A stretch of 64,000 nucleotides of DNA, from positions 1 to 64,000 of the forward strand of contig JBJXGV010000060.1 of the NCBI GenBank assembly GCA_046160485.1, given 5' to 3'. Under the pieces are notes generated by a model. That model was not told where the DNA came from. It did not search any database and was given only the letters and a program-made list of their open reading frames with translations. The translations under genes and the position numbers were made by a program. Positions 25,067 to 33,564 of this stretch are shown one piece after another; position 1 is the first letter of the stretch; each line of letters starts with the position of its first letter. The stretch is from JBJXGV01 sp046160485. Its GTDB lineage: Bacteria > Orphanbacterota > Orphanbacteria > JBJXGV01.

Positions 25067-27894
25067 GCGAGCACGCGGACGCGCGCGCGCGCGCGCAGGC
25101 TCGCTGGCGCCGCGTCGGCGAGATCTTCGACGCCGTCGTCGAGCGCCGGATTGATCGTGCGGACGACAACGCGACCGGCCGCGGAACCGACGGCGCGCAC
25201 GAACACGCGTCCGAGATCGCACCCGGCCGTGCGGCGGAGATGCTCGACGCGTTTCTCGCGGAGGCCTGCGCGGGCGACGCCGCGCTCGAGGCGGAGGTCC
25301 GCTCGCTCCTCGCGAGCCACGGCGCGGCGGGCCGCTTCCTCGAGCCCGGCGTCGCGTCGCTCGGCGTCGGCGCGCTCGCCGCCGATGCGTTCGGCGACTC
25401 GAGCACGCCGCTCCTTGCCGCGCAGCCGCTCGAAGGCCGCACGCTCGGCGCATGGCGCATCGTTCGCGCCATCGGCGAGGGCGGGATGGGCACCGTTTAC
25501 CTCGCGGAGCGCGGCGACGGCGAGTACCGGCAGCGCGGCGCGCTCAAACTGATCCGCCACGGGCTCGCGAGCGAGGAAATGGTCCGCCGTTTTCGCCGCG
25601 AACGCCAGATTCTCGCGTCGCTCGACCATCCGGGAATCACGCGGCTCCTCGACGGTGGCACGACGCCCGAAGGACTTCCGTGGCTCGTGATGGAGTTCGT
25701 CGACGGGAAGTCGCTCTACGATTGGTGCTCCGCCGAGTCGCTCTCGCTCGTCGCGCGGCTGCGGCTCTTCGTGTCGATCTGCGCCGCGGTCCAGTCCGCG
25801 CACCAGCGCCTCGTCCTCCACCGCGACATCAAGCCGGGCAACATCCTCATCACGCAAGACGGCGATCCGAGGCTGATGGATTTCGGCGTCGCGAAGATTT
25901 TTGCGGGCGATGGCGGCGACGAGAGTGGCGAAGGCGGCGATCGCGCTGCGGGCGCGGATGCACGCGACGACGCGCGCACGAATGCGAACGCGAATGCGCA
26001 CACGCATGACCTGCGGACGATCACGCTGCCGCTCACGCCCGAGTACGCGAGCCCCGAGCAGTTGCGCGGCCACGAGGTGACGACCGCGTCGGACATCTAC
26101 TCGCTCGGCGTGCTCCTGTACGAGCTTGTCACCGGCGCGCGGCCATACCCGACGCGCGCCGCGGGGACGCACGATCTGATTCGCGTCGTGCTCGAGGGGA
26201 GTCCGCCGCGGCCGAGCACCGCCGTCGCGGCGGCGGGCGCGCCGCTCGCGCCGCGCCGCACGCTTCCGATGCCGCCGCCCGGAAGCACGGACGCGCTGCG
26301 CCGCCGCATCGCCGGCGATCTCGACAACATCGTGCTGAAGGCGATGAGCAAGGAGCCCGAGCGGCGCTACGTCTCCGCCGAGCACCTCGCCGAGGATATC
26401 CGCCGCTTCATCGGCGGGCGGCCGGTTGCGGCGCGCCCCGCGACGTGGTCGTACCGCGCCGCGCGATTCATTCGCCGCAACGCCGTCGCGGTCGCCGCCG
26501 CCGCGCTCGCCGTCGTCGCGCTCCTCGCGGGCCTCGCGACCACGTCGTGGCAGGCGACGATCGCGCGTCACGAGCGCGCCGCCGCCGAGCGCCGCCTCCG
26601 CGAGATCCAATCGATGGCGAACGCGCTCCTCTTCGATGTTCACGACTCGCTCGCCGTGGTTCCGGGCACGACGCCGGTGCGCGAGATGATCGTCGCGAAG
26701 GCGACCGAGTATCTCGACCGCCTCGCCGCGGACGCGGGCCCCGATTCCGCCGTGCGCTTCGGGCTCGGCGATGCGTACTCGCGGCTCGGCATGCTTCAAG
26801 GCCAGGTGTGGGCCGCGAACGTCGGGAAGGCGGACGAGGCGTATGAGAGCTTCAACAAGAGCCGCGCGATTCGCGAGGCGCTCCTGCGCGAGTATCCCGA
26901 CCAGCCGCGCGCGCTGTACGGCGTCATGCAAATCTCGACGCGCATCGGGCTCTTCGATCTCGAGCACGCGCGTCGCGAAGAGGCGCTGTCGATGCTCGAG
27001 CGCGCGCTCGCGTGCACGCGACGCCTCATCGAACTCTTTCCCGATTCCTCCGCGTACCGCACCGATCTCCCGAAGCGGCTCAACAATGTCGGCGTGGCGC
27101 TCTTCGCGAACGACCGCGTCGAGGATGGCCTCGCGGCCGTGAGCGAGGCGATGCGCGCGTGCGAAGAGAACGCGCGGCGCGAGCCCGAAGTCGCCGCTCA
27201 CCGGCGCTTCCTCGCGCACTGCGGGTCGACGCAGGTCGAGGGCCTGCTCCGCGTGCCCGGCATGGCCGACTCGGCGATCGCCGTCTCGCGGCGCGTCATC
27301 TCCATCTACGAGCGTTTCTCTCGCGACGATTCCGCCGACGCGGACGCGAAACGCCACGTCGCCGCCGGCTACTTCGATCTGGCGCGCATCTACGGCGGCA
27401 GCGCCGATCGCGTGGATTCCGCGATCGCGAACGCTGGCCGATCCGTCGCAATGGCTCGCGAGATGGTCGCGGCCGACCCGGGGAATCAGGATCTGCTCGT
27501 CGCTGTCGCGATCGCGGAAACGGGAGAAGGAATGTTTCGCGCGATCGCCGGTCAGACCGACGAAGCCGAGAGCGTGCTGCGCGGCGCGATGGGGAGCTTC
27601 GAGTCGTGGGCGAGCGCGGACACCGCGGATACGCGCTACCGCCAGCAACTCCGCGACATCTACCTGAGCTTGGGGTTCGTGGAGATGAATCGCGCGCGCG
27701 ATGCACGCGGCGGCGATGCGCGCGCAATCGGGGCAAGCCACGCGCGCTGGAGCGCCGCGCATTCGTGGCTCGATCGCTCCGACGCGATGCACGCGCGCCT
27801 CGTCGCCAGCGGCGGGGGCGAGCTTCAACCCGAAGACGCGGAGCGAGTCCGCGCCGTGCGCGCCGCGTGTGACTCCGCGCTCGGGCGCGGATAG
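25063..27894 (+). CDS. Transmembrane Ser/Thr protein kinase with TPR-like C-terminal part
   Basis: 943 residues, GTG start overlapping the sigma factor stop. Kinase domain about residues 128-460: IGEGGMGTVYLAE (about 137), ALKLIRHG, LHRDIKPGNILI (about 252), LMDFGVAKIF (about 272), LTPEYASPEQLRG and SDIYSLGVLLYELVTG. All catalytic residues are present. Between DFG and PEYASPE lies an unusual low-complexity insert rich in Gly, Asp and Asn (such as TNANANAHTHD). One membrane helix (AVAAAALAVVALLAGLATT) follows at about 475-497, then about 440 helical residues with TPR-like periodicity outside the membrane. It probably transduces an envelope signal to the coupled sigma factor. Confidence 0.93.
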   Translation: MSEHADARARAQARWRRVGEIFDAVVERRIDRADDNATGRGTDGAHEHASEIAPGRAAEMLDAFLAEACAGDAALEAEVRSLLASHGAAGRFLEPGVASLGVGALAADAFGDSSTPLLAAQPLEGRTLGAWRIVRAIGEGGMGTVYLAERGDGEYRQRGALKLIRHGLASEEMVRRFRRERQILASLDHPGITRLLDGGTTPEGLPWLVMEFVDGKSLYDWCSAESLSLVARLRLFVSICAAVQSAHQRLVLHRDIKPGNILITQDGDPRLMDFGVAKIFAGDGGDESGEGGDRAAGADARDDARTNANANAHTHDLRTITLPLTPEYASPEQLRGHEVTTASDIYSLGVLLYELVTGARPYPTRAAGTHDLIRVVLEGSPPRPSTAVAAAGAPLAPRRTLPMPPPGSTDALRRRIAGDLDNIVLKAMSKEPERRYVSAEHLAEDIRRFIGGRPVAARPATWSYRAARFIRRNAVAVAAAALAVVALLAGLATTSWQATIARHERAAAERRLREIQSMANALLFDVHDSLAVVPGTTPVREMIVAKATEYLDRLAADAGPDSAVRFGLGDAYSRLGMLQGQVWAANVGKADEAYESFNKSRAIREALLREYPDQPRALYGVMQISTRIGLFDLEHARREEALSMLERALACTRRLIELFPDSSAYRTDLPKRLNNVGVALFANDRVEDGLAAVSEAMRACEENARREPEVAAHRRFLAHCGSTQVEGLLRVPGMADSAIAVSRRVISIYERFSRDDSADADAKRHVAAGYFDLARIYGGSADRVDSAIANAGRSVAMAREMVAADPGNQDLLVAVAIAETGEGMFRAIAGQTDEAESVLRGAMGSFESWASADTADTRYRQQLRDIYLSLGFVEMNRARDARGGDARAIGASHARWSAAHSWLDRSDAMHARLVASGGGELQPEDAERVRAVRAACDSALGRG

Positions 27895-27900
27895 CGGAGC

Positions 27901-27988
27901 GCGCGCCACACCGCGCCCCGCCACACGAACGCGCCCCGCTCCCCCGCGCCCGACCGCGTGCCTCGCGGCGCCCCGTCGTGTGGCGCGC
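27901..27988. repeat. Long-range inverted repeat between convergent genes
   Basis: GCGCGCCACAC at 27901-27911 and its exact complement GTGTGGCGCGC at 27978-27988, 66 nt apart, between the stops of the kinase gene and the OmpA-domain gene. It could form a long hairpin ending both transcripts. Confidence 0.5.
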
Positions 27989-27998
27989 CGCGCAAACC

Positions 27999-29207
27999 CT
28001 AAAGCTTCGCGAACTCCACGCGCCGGTTCGCCGCGCGCCCCTCGGCGCTCGTGTTGCTCGCGACCGTCTCGGTGTCTCCCTTGCCGTCGGTCGTGAAGCG
28101 CTCCGCCGCGATGCCGAACTCGCCGGACAACACGCGCGCCACCGACGCCGCGCGCCGCTTCGAGAGATCGAGATTGCTCGACGCCGAGCCGGTGTTGTCC
28201 GTGTGACCGACGATGTGCAGCTTCACCGCCGCGTTCGCATCGAGGTACGACTTGATCTGGCGCAGCACCGGCGCGGACTCGGGCTCGACGACATCGGAGC
28301 CGCTCGCGAATCGAATGCCGTACGTGACGAGCTTGCCGGACGCGAGCATGTCCGCCGCCGGTTTGCAGCCCTCGGCGTAGCGAACGTTCGTGATCATCGG
28401 GTGCGTCGACGCCGCCAAGCGAATCTCGAGATTTGTCGGCATCCCATTGGATTCGGAGATGTCGGGCACGCTCGCCATGCGCTGTCGGTCGATGTAGGCC
28501 TTCAGCACGGTGCCGCGCGCCATCACCATCACGTGATGCCGGCCGCCGATCGTGCCGGCTTCGAGCGTCGTGCTCGAGAAGATTTCGCCGGAGCGGAACG
28601 CCATGTCGTTGCCCTGCGGATACGTCGCCAACCAGCACGCGTTTCCGGCGTTGTCGACCCCGCGCACCGTGAGCGCCGACCCCATCGGCTCCTCGCCGTA
28701 GAAATCGAACTCGAGCGTCCAGAACTCGGGAAGCGACGGCGCGGCCGGCAGCTTCATGCGGATCGTGCCGTCGACACTCACGCACCGCAGCCACCGCTCG
28801 CCCTCCGACTCCGCGACCTCGAATGTCCCCAACACGAGCTTCCAACGCGATGGGAATTCGCCCAGCTCGTCCTGCGTGAAGTCGTCGGCGAAGAGCGGCT
28901 TGTCGCCGGGGACGTAGTCAAACTTCGTCGAGACGGACGACGCCTTGCCGCCGCCCGGCTGCGCGGCCGTGCCCGACGACGGCGCGCCGGCGTTCGCGCT
29001 CGCATCGCCAGCCGCCGCGTCGGCCGCACCGTCGACTTTCTTGTCCACGGCGTCCTCGGCTTTCTTCGTCGTCTTCTCCGCGACCTTCTGCTTGAGCCTG
29101 TCTTTCAGTCCAGCGTGCGCCATCGACGCGGGCAAAGCGGCGGCGAGGGCCGCGGCGAGCGCGACGATCGCGATCCAGAACACGGGGAGACGATGATTGC
29201 GGGACAT
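27999..29207 (-). CDS. OmpA-family protein with concanavalin-like middle domain
   Basis: 402 residues from the ATG at 29207 (AAGGAGG, 7-nt spacer). Signal peptide, then a Lys/Ala-rich helical stretch (LKDRLKQKVAEKTTKKAEDAV), a Gly/Ser linker, and a beta-rich region (LFADDFTQDELGEFPSRW ... YGEEPMGSALTVRG) that resembles LamG/concanavalin-like folds. The C-terminus is an OmpA peptidoglycan-binding domain: IRFASGSDVVEPESAPVLRQI, LHIVGHTDNTGS, NLDLSKRRAASVARVL, NRRVEFAKL. The Asp and Arg that hold diaminopimelate are present. It probably links the envelope to peptidoglycan. Confidence 0.92.
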   Translation of the reverse strand: MSRNHRLPVFWIAIVALAAALAAALPASMAHAGLKDRLKQKVAEKTTKKAEDAVDKKVDGAADAAAGDASANAGAPSSGTAAQPGGGKASSVSTKFDYVPGDKPLFADDFTQDELGEFPSRWKLVLGTFEVAESEGERWLRCVSVDGTIRMKLPAAPSLPEFWTLEFDFYGEEPMGSALTVRGVDNAGNACWLATYPQGNDMAFRSGEIFSSTTLEAGTIGGRHHVMVMARGTVLKAYIDRQRMASVPDISESNGMPTNLEIRLAASTHPMITNVRYAEGCKPAADMLASGKLVTYGIRFASGSDVVEPESAPVLRQIKSYLDANAAVKLHIVGHTDNTGSASSNLDLSKRRAASVARVLSGEFGIAAERFTTDGKGDTETVASNTSAEGRAANRRVEFAKL

Positions 29208-29484
29208 GCTGAACCTCCTTCGAGAATGAGTTTTGATGCGTGGTCGCGATGGGCGTCGGGGTGACCGCCCGCAATCGGCGCCTCGCGGTCGACGGAGCGG
29301 CGCCCACCCGTAACGCGCAGTCCGCATCGAAATCAGCTCAGGCCTCGTGATTGTTTGTGCAGCGGCCTCGTCGCGATCGTCATCGAAAGCGGGGGGGCTC
29401 CCTCGGCGCACGTGGCGCCCCGCCCTCACCTCGTGTCTCGTTCAACGTCATCGCTGCAGGCTCGAATCGTTTGGAGGGTTCGCA

Positions 29485-31953
29485 ATGTCGCTTCTCTACA
29501 GTTGGGCTCGAAGGACAGCAGTTGCACTGCTCTTCACCATTATTTCGATCCCCGCGCTCGCCCACGCGGCGGCGGATCTCGTGGTCCGCGAGGTCGATAT
29601 TGCGGGTGTCGGCTTCAATTGCGGCACGGGCGGCGCAACCGGCACGGTCGCGGCGACGATCGAGAATCTCGGCGACACTTCGGCGGGCGCCGGGTTTCGC
29701 GTTCTTTTCTTCGACGACACGAACAACAACGGCGCCTACGACTCGGGCACAGACGCGACCCTCGGCGAGGTCACCGTCGCCGCCGCGCTCGATCCGGCCG
29801 CCCAGACCATTGCGTCGACCGCGATGAGCGCGACCTTCGCGTTCAACAAGGACCTGATCTTCGCGTTCGTCGACAACCAAAACGATGTCGTCGAATCGAA
29901 CGAGGCGAACAACTTGGAGGACTCGGGCGCGAGCTGCGCGTTCGCCGCGGCGCCCGGCTCGTTCGACCCCGTCGTCGAGTGGGCATGGACGGCGGGCGTG
30001 GTCGATCCCGACGCGGTCAACGTGCTCATGACGCCGTGCGTCATCGACCTCACCGGTGACGGAGTCCCCGAGGTGGTCTTCGGCTCGACGTGGTCCACGG
30101 GCGGAGGCCTCGCCGAGAGCGGGTACCTGCGCGCGCTCGACGGCGCGACCGGCGCGGAGCTCTTCACCGTCGACGATCCCGCGCTCTACATCAACGTGGC
30201 CGCGTCGATCGCCGTCGGCGATATCGACAACGACGGCCTCCCGGAAATTCTGGCGGTCGACGAGACGACGCTTCGCCTCATCGCGTTCGAGAATGATGGC
30301 ACCTTCAAATGGCGCAGCGATGACATCGAGCCGGTGAACTGGGGCGCGCCGTCGATCGCGGACATCGATCAGGACGGAACGCCGGAGATCGTCATCGGTC
30401 GTCAGGCGCTAAACAATGACGGAACGCTGCGGTGGACCGGGACGGGCGGGATCGGCGCGGTGGTGTTCAATAGTCCGATCTCCATCGTCGCGGATGTGGA
30501 CGCGGACGGCTCGCCGAACGTTGTGGCGGGCAATACCGTCTACGCAGCGGACGGAACGATCGCGTACGAGAACACAAGTCTGTCGGACGGCCTCAACGCC
30601 GTCGCGAACTTCGATGCTGATCCGCAAGCCGAGATCGTTCTCGTCTACTCGAGCCTCCTCTATCTTCTCGAGCACGACTGCACGATCAAGTGGGGGCCGA
30701 TCCCGCTGAACGCCGGCGGAGGCGGGCCGCCGACCGTTGCGGACTACGACGGCGACGGCTCGCCGGAGATCGGCATTGCAGGGGCCTCCGCGTACACCGT
30801 CTTCGCGGCCGATGGCACCGAGAAGTGGAGCAGCCCGACGCAAGACGGGAGCTCCTACGTCACCGGCTCGTCCGTGTTCGACTTCGAAGGTGACGGCAGC
30901 GCGGAAGTGATCTACCGAGACGAGCTGTACCTGCGCATCTATCGCGGGTCGGACGGCACGGTGTTGTACCAGACGCCGATGAGTTCGTGCACCTGGCATG
31001 AGTACGTGCTGGTGGCCGACGTCGACGCGGACGGCAACGCCGAGATCGTGGCCACCGCGAACAACAATTGCAGCTTCGGCACACAACGCGGCATCTACGT
31101 CATCGGCGACGCGAACGATAGCTGGGCATCGACGCGAAAGATCTGGAACCAGCACACGTACCACATCACGAACGTGAACGACGACGGGACGATTCCGCAG
31201 TTCGAGGAGAACAACTGGCTCGCGCCGGCGGGGGAGCCGTACAACAATTTCCGGCAGAACACGCTGCCGGGGAATCTGCCGCTTGCGGCGCCGAACCTCA
31301 CGGCCTCTCGCGTTGCTGTCGACGCGGGCCCGTGCCCGACCGGAGTGGGCCTAGTCGCGCGCATCGGCAACGGCGGCTCGAACCTCGCGGCTGCTCCCGT
31401 GAGCGTCGCGTTCTACGACGGCGATCCGAATCTCGGCGGCGTGCTGATCGGTGTCACGGCGACGACGATCAATCTGCTTCCAGGCCGCTACGAGGATGTC
31501 ACGTTCGTCGCGTCGCCGTCGTTGAGCGGTCCGCACGACATCGTCGCCGTCGCGGACGACGCGGGCGGAGGCGTCGGCGCCGTGAGCGAGTGCAACGAGA
31601 CGGACAATCGCTGCGGTGCGCATCTCGACCTCAGCGTTTGCGCGACGGGTGTGCCGGGCGATGGCGTGTCGGATGGCCGTACCGGGCTCGTGAGCATCAC
31701 GCCGAATCCCGCGCGCACCGAGGCGACGATCGCGTTCAGCCTCCCTGCGCCGTCGAGCGTCGCTCTCTCGATCGTCGACCTGTCCGGGCGGGTCGTGCGC
31801 AGCTTCGAGAGCCCGAGCGCGAGCGCGGGAGATCAGAGCTACACGTGGGACCTGCGCGATTCGCGCGGCGCGCGCGTCGGTGCCGGCGTCTACGTCTATC
31901 GCATCGATGCCGGCGGCACGAAGCTGCGCGGTAAGGTGGTCGTCGTGCAGTAG
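29485..31953 (+). CDS. Large secreted FG-GAP/CARDB protein with FlgD-like C-terminal domain
   Basis: 822 residues from the ATG at 29485 (TTGGAGGG upstream). After the signal peptide comes a CARDB-like beta domain (GTVAATIENLGDTSAGAGF, NDVVESNEANN), then FG-GAP/VCBS-type repeats with DIDNDGLPEILAVD, DIDQDGTPEIVIG, DYDGDGSPEIGIAG and DVDADGNAEIVAT. A second CARDB-like domain follows (VSVAFYDGDPN ... CNETDNRC). The C-terminal module is PNPARTEATIAFSL, IVDLSGRVVRSF, WDLRDSRGARVGAGVYVYRI. It is probably displayed on the cell surface and binds calcium. Confidence 0.9.
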   Translation: MSLLYSWARRTAVALLFTIISIPALAHAAADLVVREVDIAGVGFNCGTGGATGTVAATIENLGDTSAGAGFRVLFFDDTNNNGAYDSGTDATLGEVTVAAALDPAAQTIASTAMSATFAFNKDLIFAFVDNQNDVVESNEANNLEDSGASCAFAAAPGSFDPVVEWAWTAGVVDPDAVNVLMTPCVIDLTGDGVPEVVFGSTWSTGGGLAESGYLRALDGATGAELFTVDDPALYINVAASIAVGDIDNDGLPEILAVDETTLRLIAFENDGTFKWRSDDIEPVNWGAPSIADIDQDGTPEIVIGRQALNNDGTLRWTGTGGIGAVVFNSPISIVADVDADGSPNVVAGNTVYAADGTIAYENTSLSDGLNAVANFDADPQAEIVLVYSSLLYLLEHDCTIKWGPIPLNAGGGGPPTVADYDGDGSPEIGIAGASAYTVFAADGTEKWSSPTQDGSSYVTGSSVFDFEGDGSAEVIYRDELYLRIYRGSDGTVLYQTPMSSCTWHEYVLVADVDADGNAEIVATANNNCSFGTQRGIYVIGDANDSWASTRKIWNQHTYHITNVNDDGTIPQFEENNWLAPAGEPYNNFRQNTLPGNLPLAAPNLTASRVAVDAGPCPTGVGLVARIGNGGSNLAAAPVSVAFYDGDPNLGGVLIGVTATTINLLPGRYEDVTFVASPSLSGPHDIVAVADDAGGGVGAVSECNETDNRCGAHLDLSVCATGVPGDGVSDGRTGLVSITPNPARTEATIAFSLPAPSSVALSIVDLSGRVVRSFESPSASAGDQSYTWDLRDSRGARVGAGVYVYRIDAGGTKLRGKVVVVQ

Positions 31954-32360
31954 CGCCGCACGAGGCGGCGCCGAGGGCGCGTAACGGACCGATCGAGGAG
32001 GCGGCGCCGCGATATGCGGAGCCGCCTTACTCGTAGCGATAGCGCGCGCGTCACGGCCGTCTGTCGCCGACATCGCTTTGATGCGAGCGCTGTCCGGGGT
32101 TGCGGCGCAACGCCGCTCGCGCGGACCGCCGCTCTGCACATCGCGATTCTCTTCGCGCGAACGGGAGCGTATGCTGGCACGTTGCTTCGCGTCGTGATCA
32201 GGGCGACCGCGCGCTGATCGTGCGCACGCTGGCTTGATCAGCCGCGGAGATTCTATCGTGTACGAATCGAGATGGGGCAGGGGGAGAAGGCGAGCGAAAA
32301 ATGATAGCGCTCGGGACGCCGCTTAACCTGCGGCGCCTGGTGTGAGGGAGGAGAATCGGC
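31954..32360. other. Intergenic stretch before spoVG
   Basis: About 400 bases. It begins with a hairpin (31999-32027). A TATGCT hexamer at 32170-32175 and a TGATAG run near 32300 are possible promoter parts, neither strong. No gene recognised. Confidence 0.4.
31999..32027 (+). terminator. Two-part hairpin after the large FG-GAP gene
   Basis: AGGCGGC / GCCGCCT enclosing CCGC-GATAT-GCGG, 45 nt past the stop. Confidence 0.5.
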
Positions 32361-32759
32361 GTGAAGATTACCGAGGTGAACGTGACTCTCCACGAGGCGG
32401 GCCTGTTGCTCGCGTTCGCGAGCATCACGATCGACAACGTGTTTGTGGTTCGCGGCCTGAAGGTGATCAAGGGGCCGAACGGGATATTCATCGCGATGCC
32501 GACGCGCGAGCGGAGCCCAGGGATGTTTCAGGACATCGCGCACCCGATCACGCAGGCGGCGCGCGACCAACTCGAGTCGGCGGTTCTCGCCAAGTACAAC
32601 GAGGTGCGGGGAGAGCGCGACAAAGGACTGGCCGCTGACGGTGTCCGCGTGCCGCGGCCGCCGTCGATCGGCCCGCTACGCGCCGCGCTACGGCGCGTGC
32701 TTCCGCCGGCGAACGCGCGCGACGACGATCCGCTTCCTGACCTGCGCGGCGCGGGCTGA
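32361..32759 (+). CDS. spoVG: SpoVG-family RNA-binding regulator
   Basis: 132 residues, GTG start after GGGAGGAG. The first about 85 residues are a typical SpoVG domain: MKITEVNVTL, LLAFASITIDNVFVVRGLKVI, GPNGIFIAMPTRER and FQDIAHPITQAARDQLESAVLAKY. SpoVG was named from Bacillus sporulation, but the family is found well beyond spore formers and binds nucleic acid, often acting as a pleiotropic regulator. The C-terminal about 45 residues are a Pro/Arg/Asp-rich extension without family match. No sporulation gene is nearby. Confidence 0.93.
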   Translation: MKITEVNVTLHEAGLLLAFASITIDNVFVVRGLKVIKGPNGIFIAMPTRERSPGMFQDIAHPITQAARDQLESAVLAKYNEVRGERDKGLAADGVRVPRPPSIGPLRAALRRVLPPANARDDDPLPDLRGAG

Positions 32760-32814
32760 CGCGCGTGCGCACGCCGCGCACGCGGTACCCGCAACCCACC
32801 TGGTACGCGCAACG

Positions 32815-33192
32815 ATGAGCGAGCCCGGAAGCATGCTGGAGTTTCGCTTCTTCTACTTCACGGCGCACTACGATGCGTGCGTTGCGTTCTACCGCGACGG
32901 CCTCGATCTCGCGATCGTCCGCTCGTGGGACCGAGGGCCCGCGGATCGCGGGACGATCTTTCGCGCGCCGAACGGTGGCGGCATGATCGAGATCGAGTCG
33001 GGCGAGGATGGGCCGCCGTCGCACGCAGGCTTTTACATCCAGGTCGACGACGTGCGCGCGTGGTACGAGAGGGCGCGGCAGCGCGGGCTGAGCGTTTCGG
33101 GCGAGCCGGCGGTCACGTCGTACGGCCATCTCAACTTCTGGATCACGGACCCCGCGGGTTTTCGAATCGGTGTTTTTCAGTACGCGACGTAG
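32815..33192 (+). CDS. VOC-family (glyoxalase/bleomycin-resistance) protein
   Basis: 125 residues; ATG at 32815, chosen because the domain begins MLEFRFFYFTAHYDACVAFYRDGLDL right after it. Further VOC features are GTIFRAPNGGGMIEIES, FYIQVDDVRAWYERARQRGL and YGHLNFWITDPAGFRIGVFQY. One VOC module; a dimer would form the metal site. No strong Shine-Dalgarno. The substrate cannot be predicted. Confidence 0.9.
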   Translation: MSEPGSMLEFRFFYFTAHYDACVAFYRDGLDLAIVRSWDRGPADRGTIFRAPNGGGMIEIESGEDGPPSHAGFYIQVDDVRAWYERARQRGLSVSGEPAVTSYGHLNFWITDPAGFRIGVFQYAT

Positions 33193-33564
33193 TCGATGAC
33201 GGCGGGGAGCGTGCTCGAGATGCGCGGTCGTCGACCGCCGCATGATCGACCCCAACAACACCGGCGGCAGCGTCGCGCACAGCCACGGCCTCGCGGGCGA
33301 TGTCTTCGCGACGGAACCCGCGCCACCCGTGTGGCTGCGCGCAAGCGAGTGATCGCGCGCGCCGCGTAACGACACGTGCCGCTCATCTACATTGAACTCA
33401 TCTTGTTGCTTCTGAGCCGCATCGATCGCGCGTCTGCCCGCGTTGAGAATTAAATCATTGTCGCCGCCCGGGCCCGGTGTTACGGTGGGATTAACTGGGC
33501 TCCGGGCTGCGTTCCCGACCATCGTGCGGGCCGACCCCCACCCCTCCGCCAAAGGAGCCCGCCT
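33193..33564. other. Intergenic stretch with a short orphan frame
   Basis: About 370 bases. A 36-codon frame (33242-33352; MIDPNNTGGSVAHSHGL...) has protein-like composition but no ribosome site, and may be a remnant. The promoter of the radical SAM gene lies at 33458-33486. Confidence 0.4.
33458..33486 (+). promoter_or_regulatory. Predicted promoter (TTGTCG-17-TACGGT)
   Basis: -35 and -10 with 17-nt spacing, giving a leader of about 72 nt before the radical SAM gene. Confidence 0.45.

Noticed and set aside
25079..25098. Alternating GC run as a possible repeat or phase-variation site at the kinase start
   Set aside because: It encodes the Ala/Arg run in the N-terminus and the frame is intact.
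25036..28845. A 1269-codon open frame on the minus strand over the Ser/Thr kinase gene
   Set aside because: Arg/Ala/Gly-rich shadow of the high-GC kinase gene; no domain, and the plus-strand frame has all kinase motifs.
33242..33352. Short frame MIDPNNTGGSVAHSHGL...
   Set aside because: Protein-like composition but only 36 codons, no ribosome site and no recognised family; kept as a note, not a gene.
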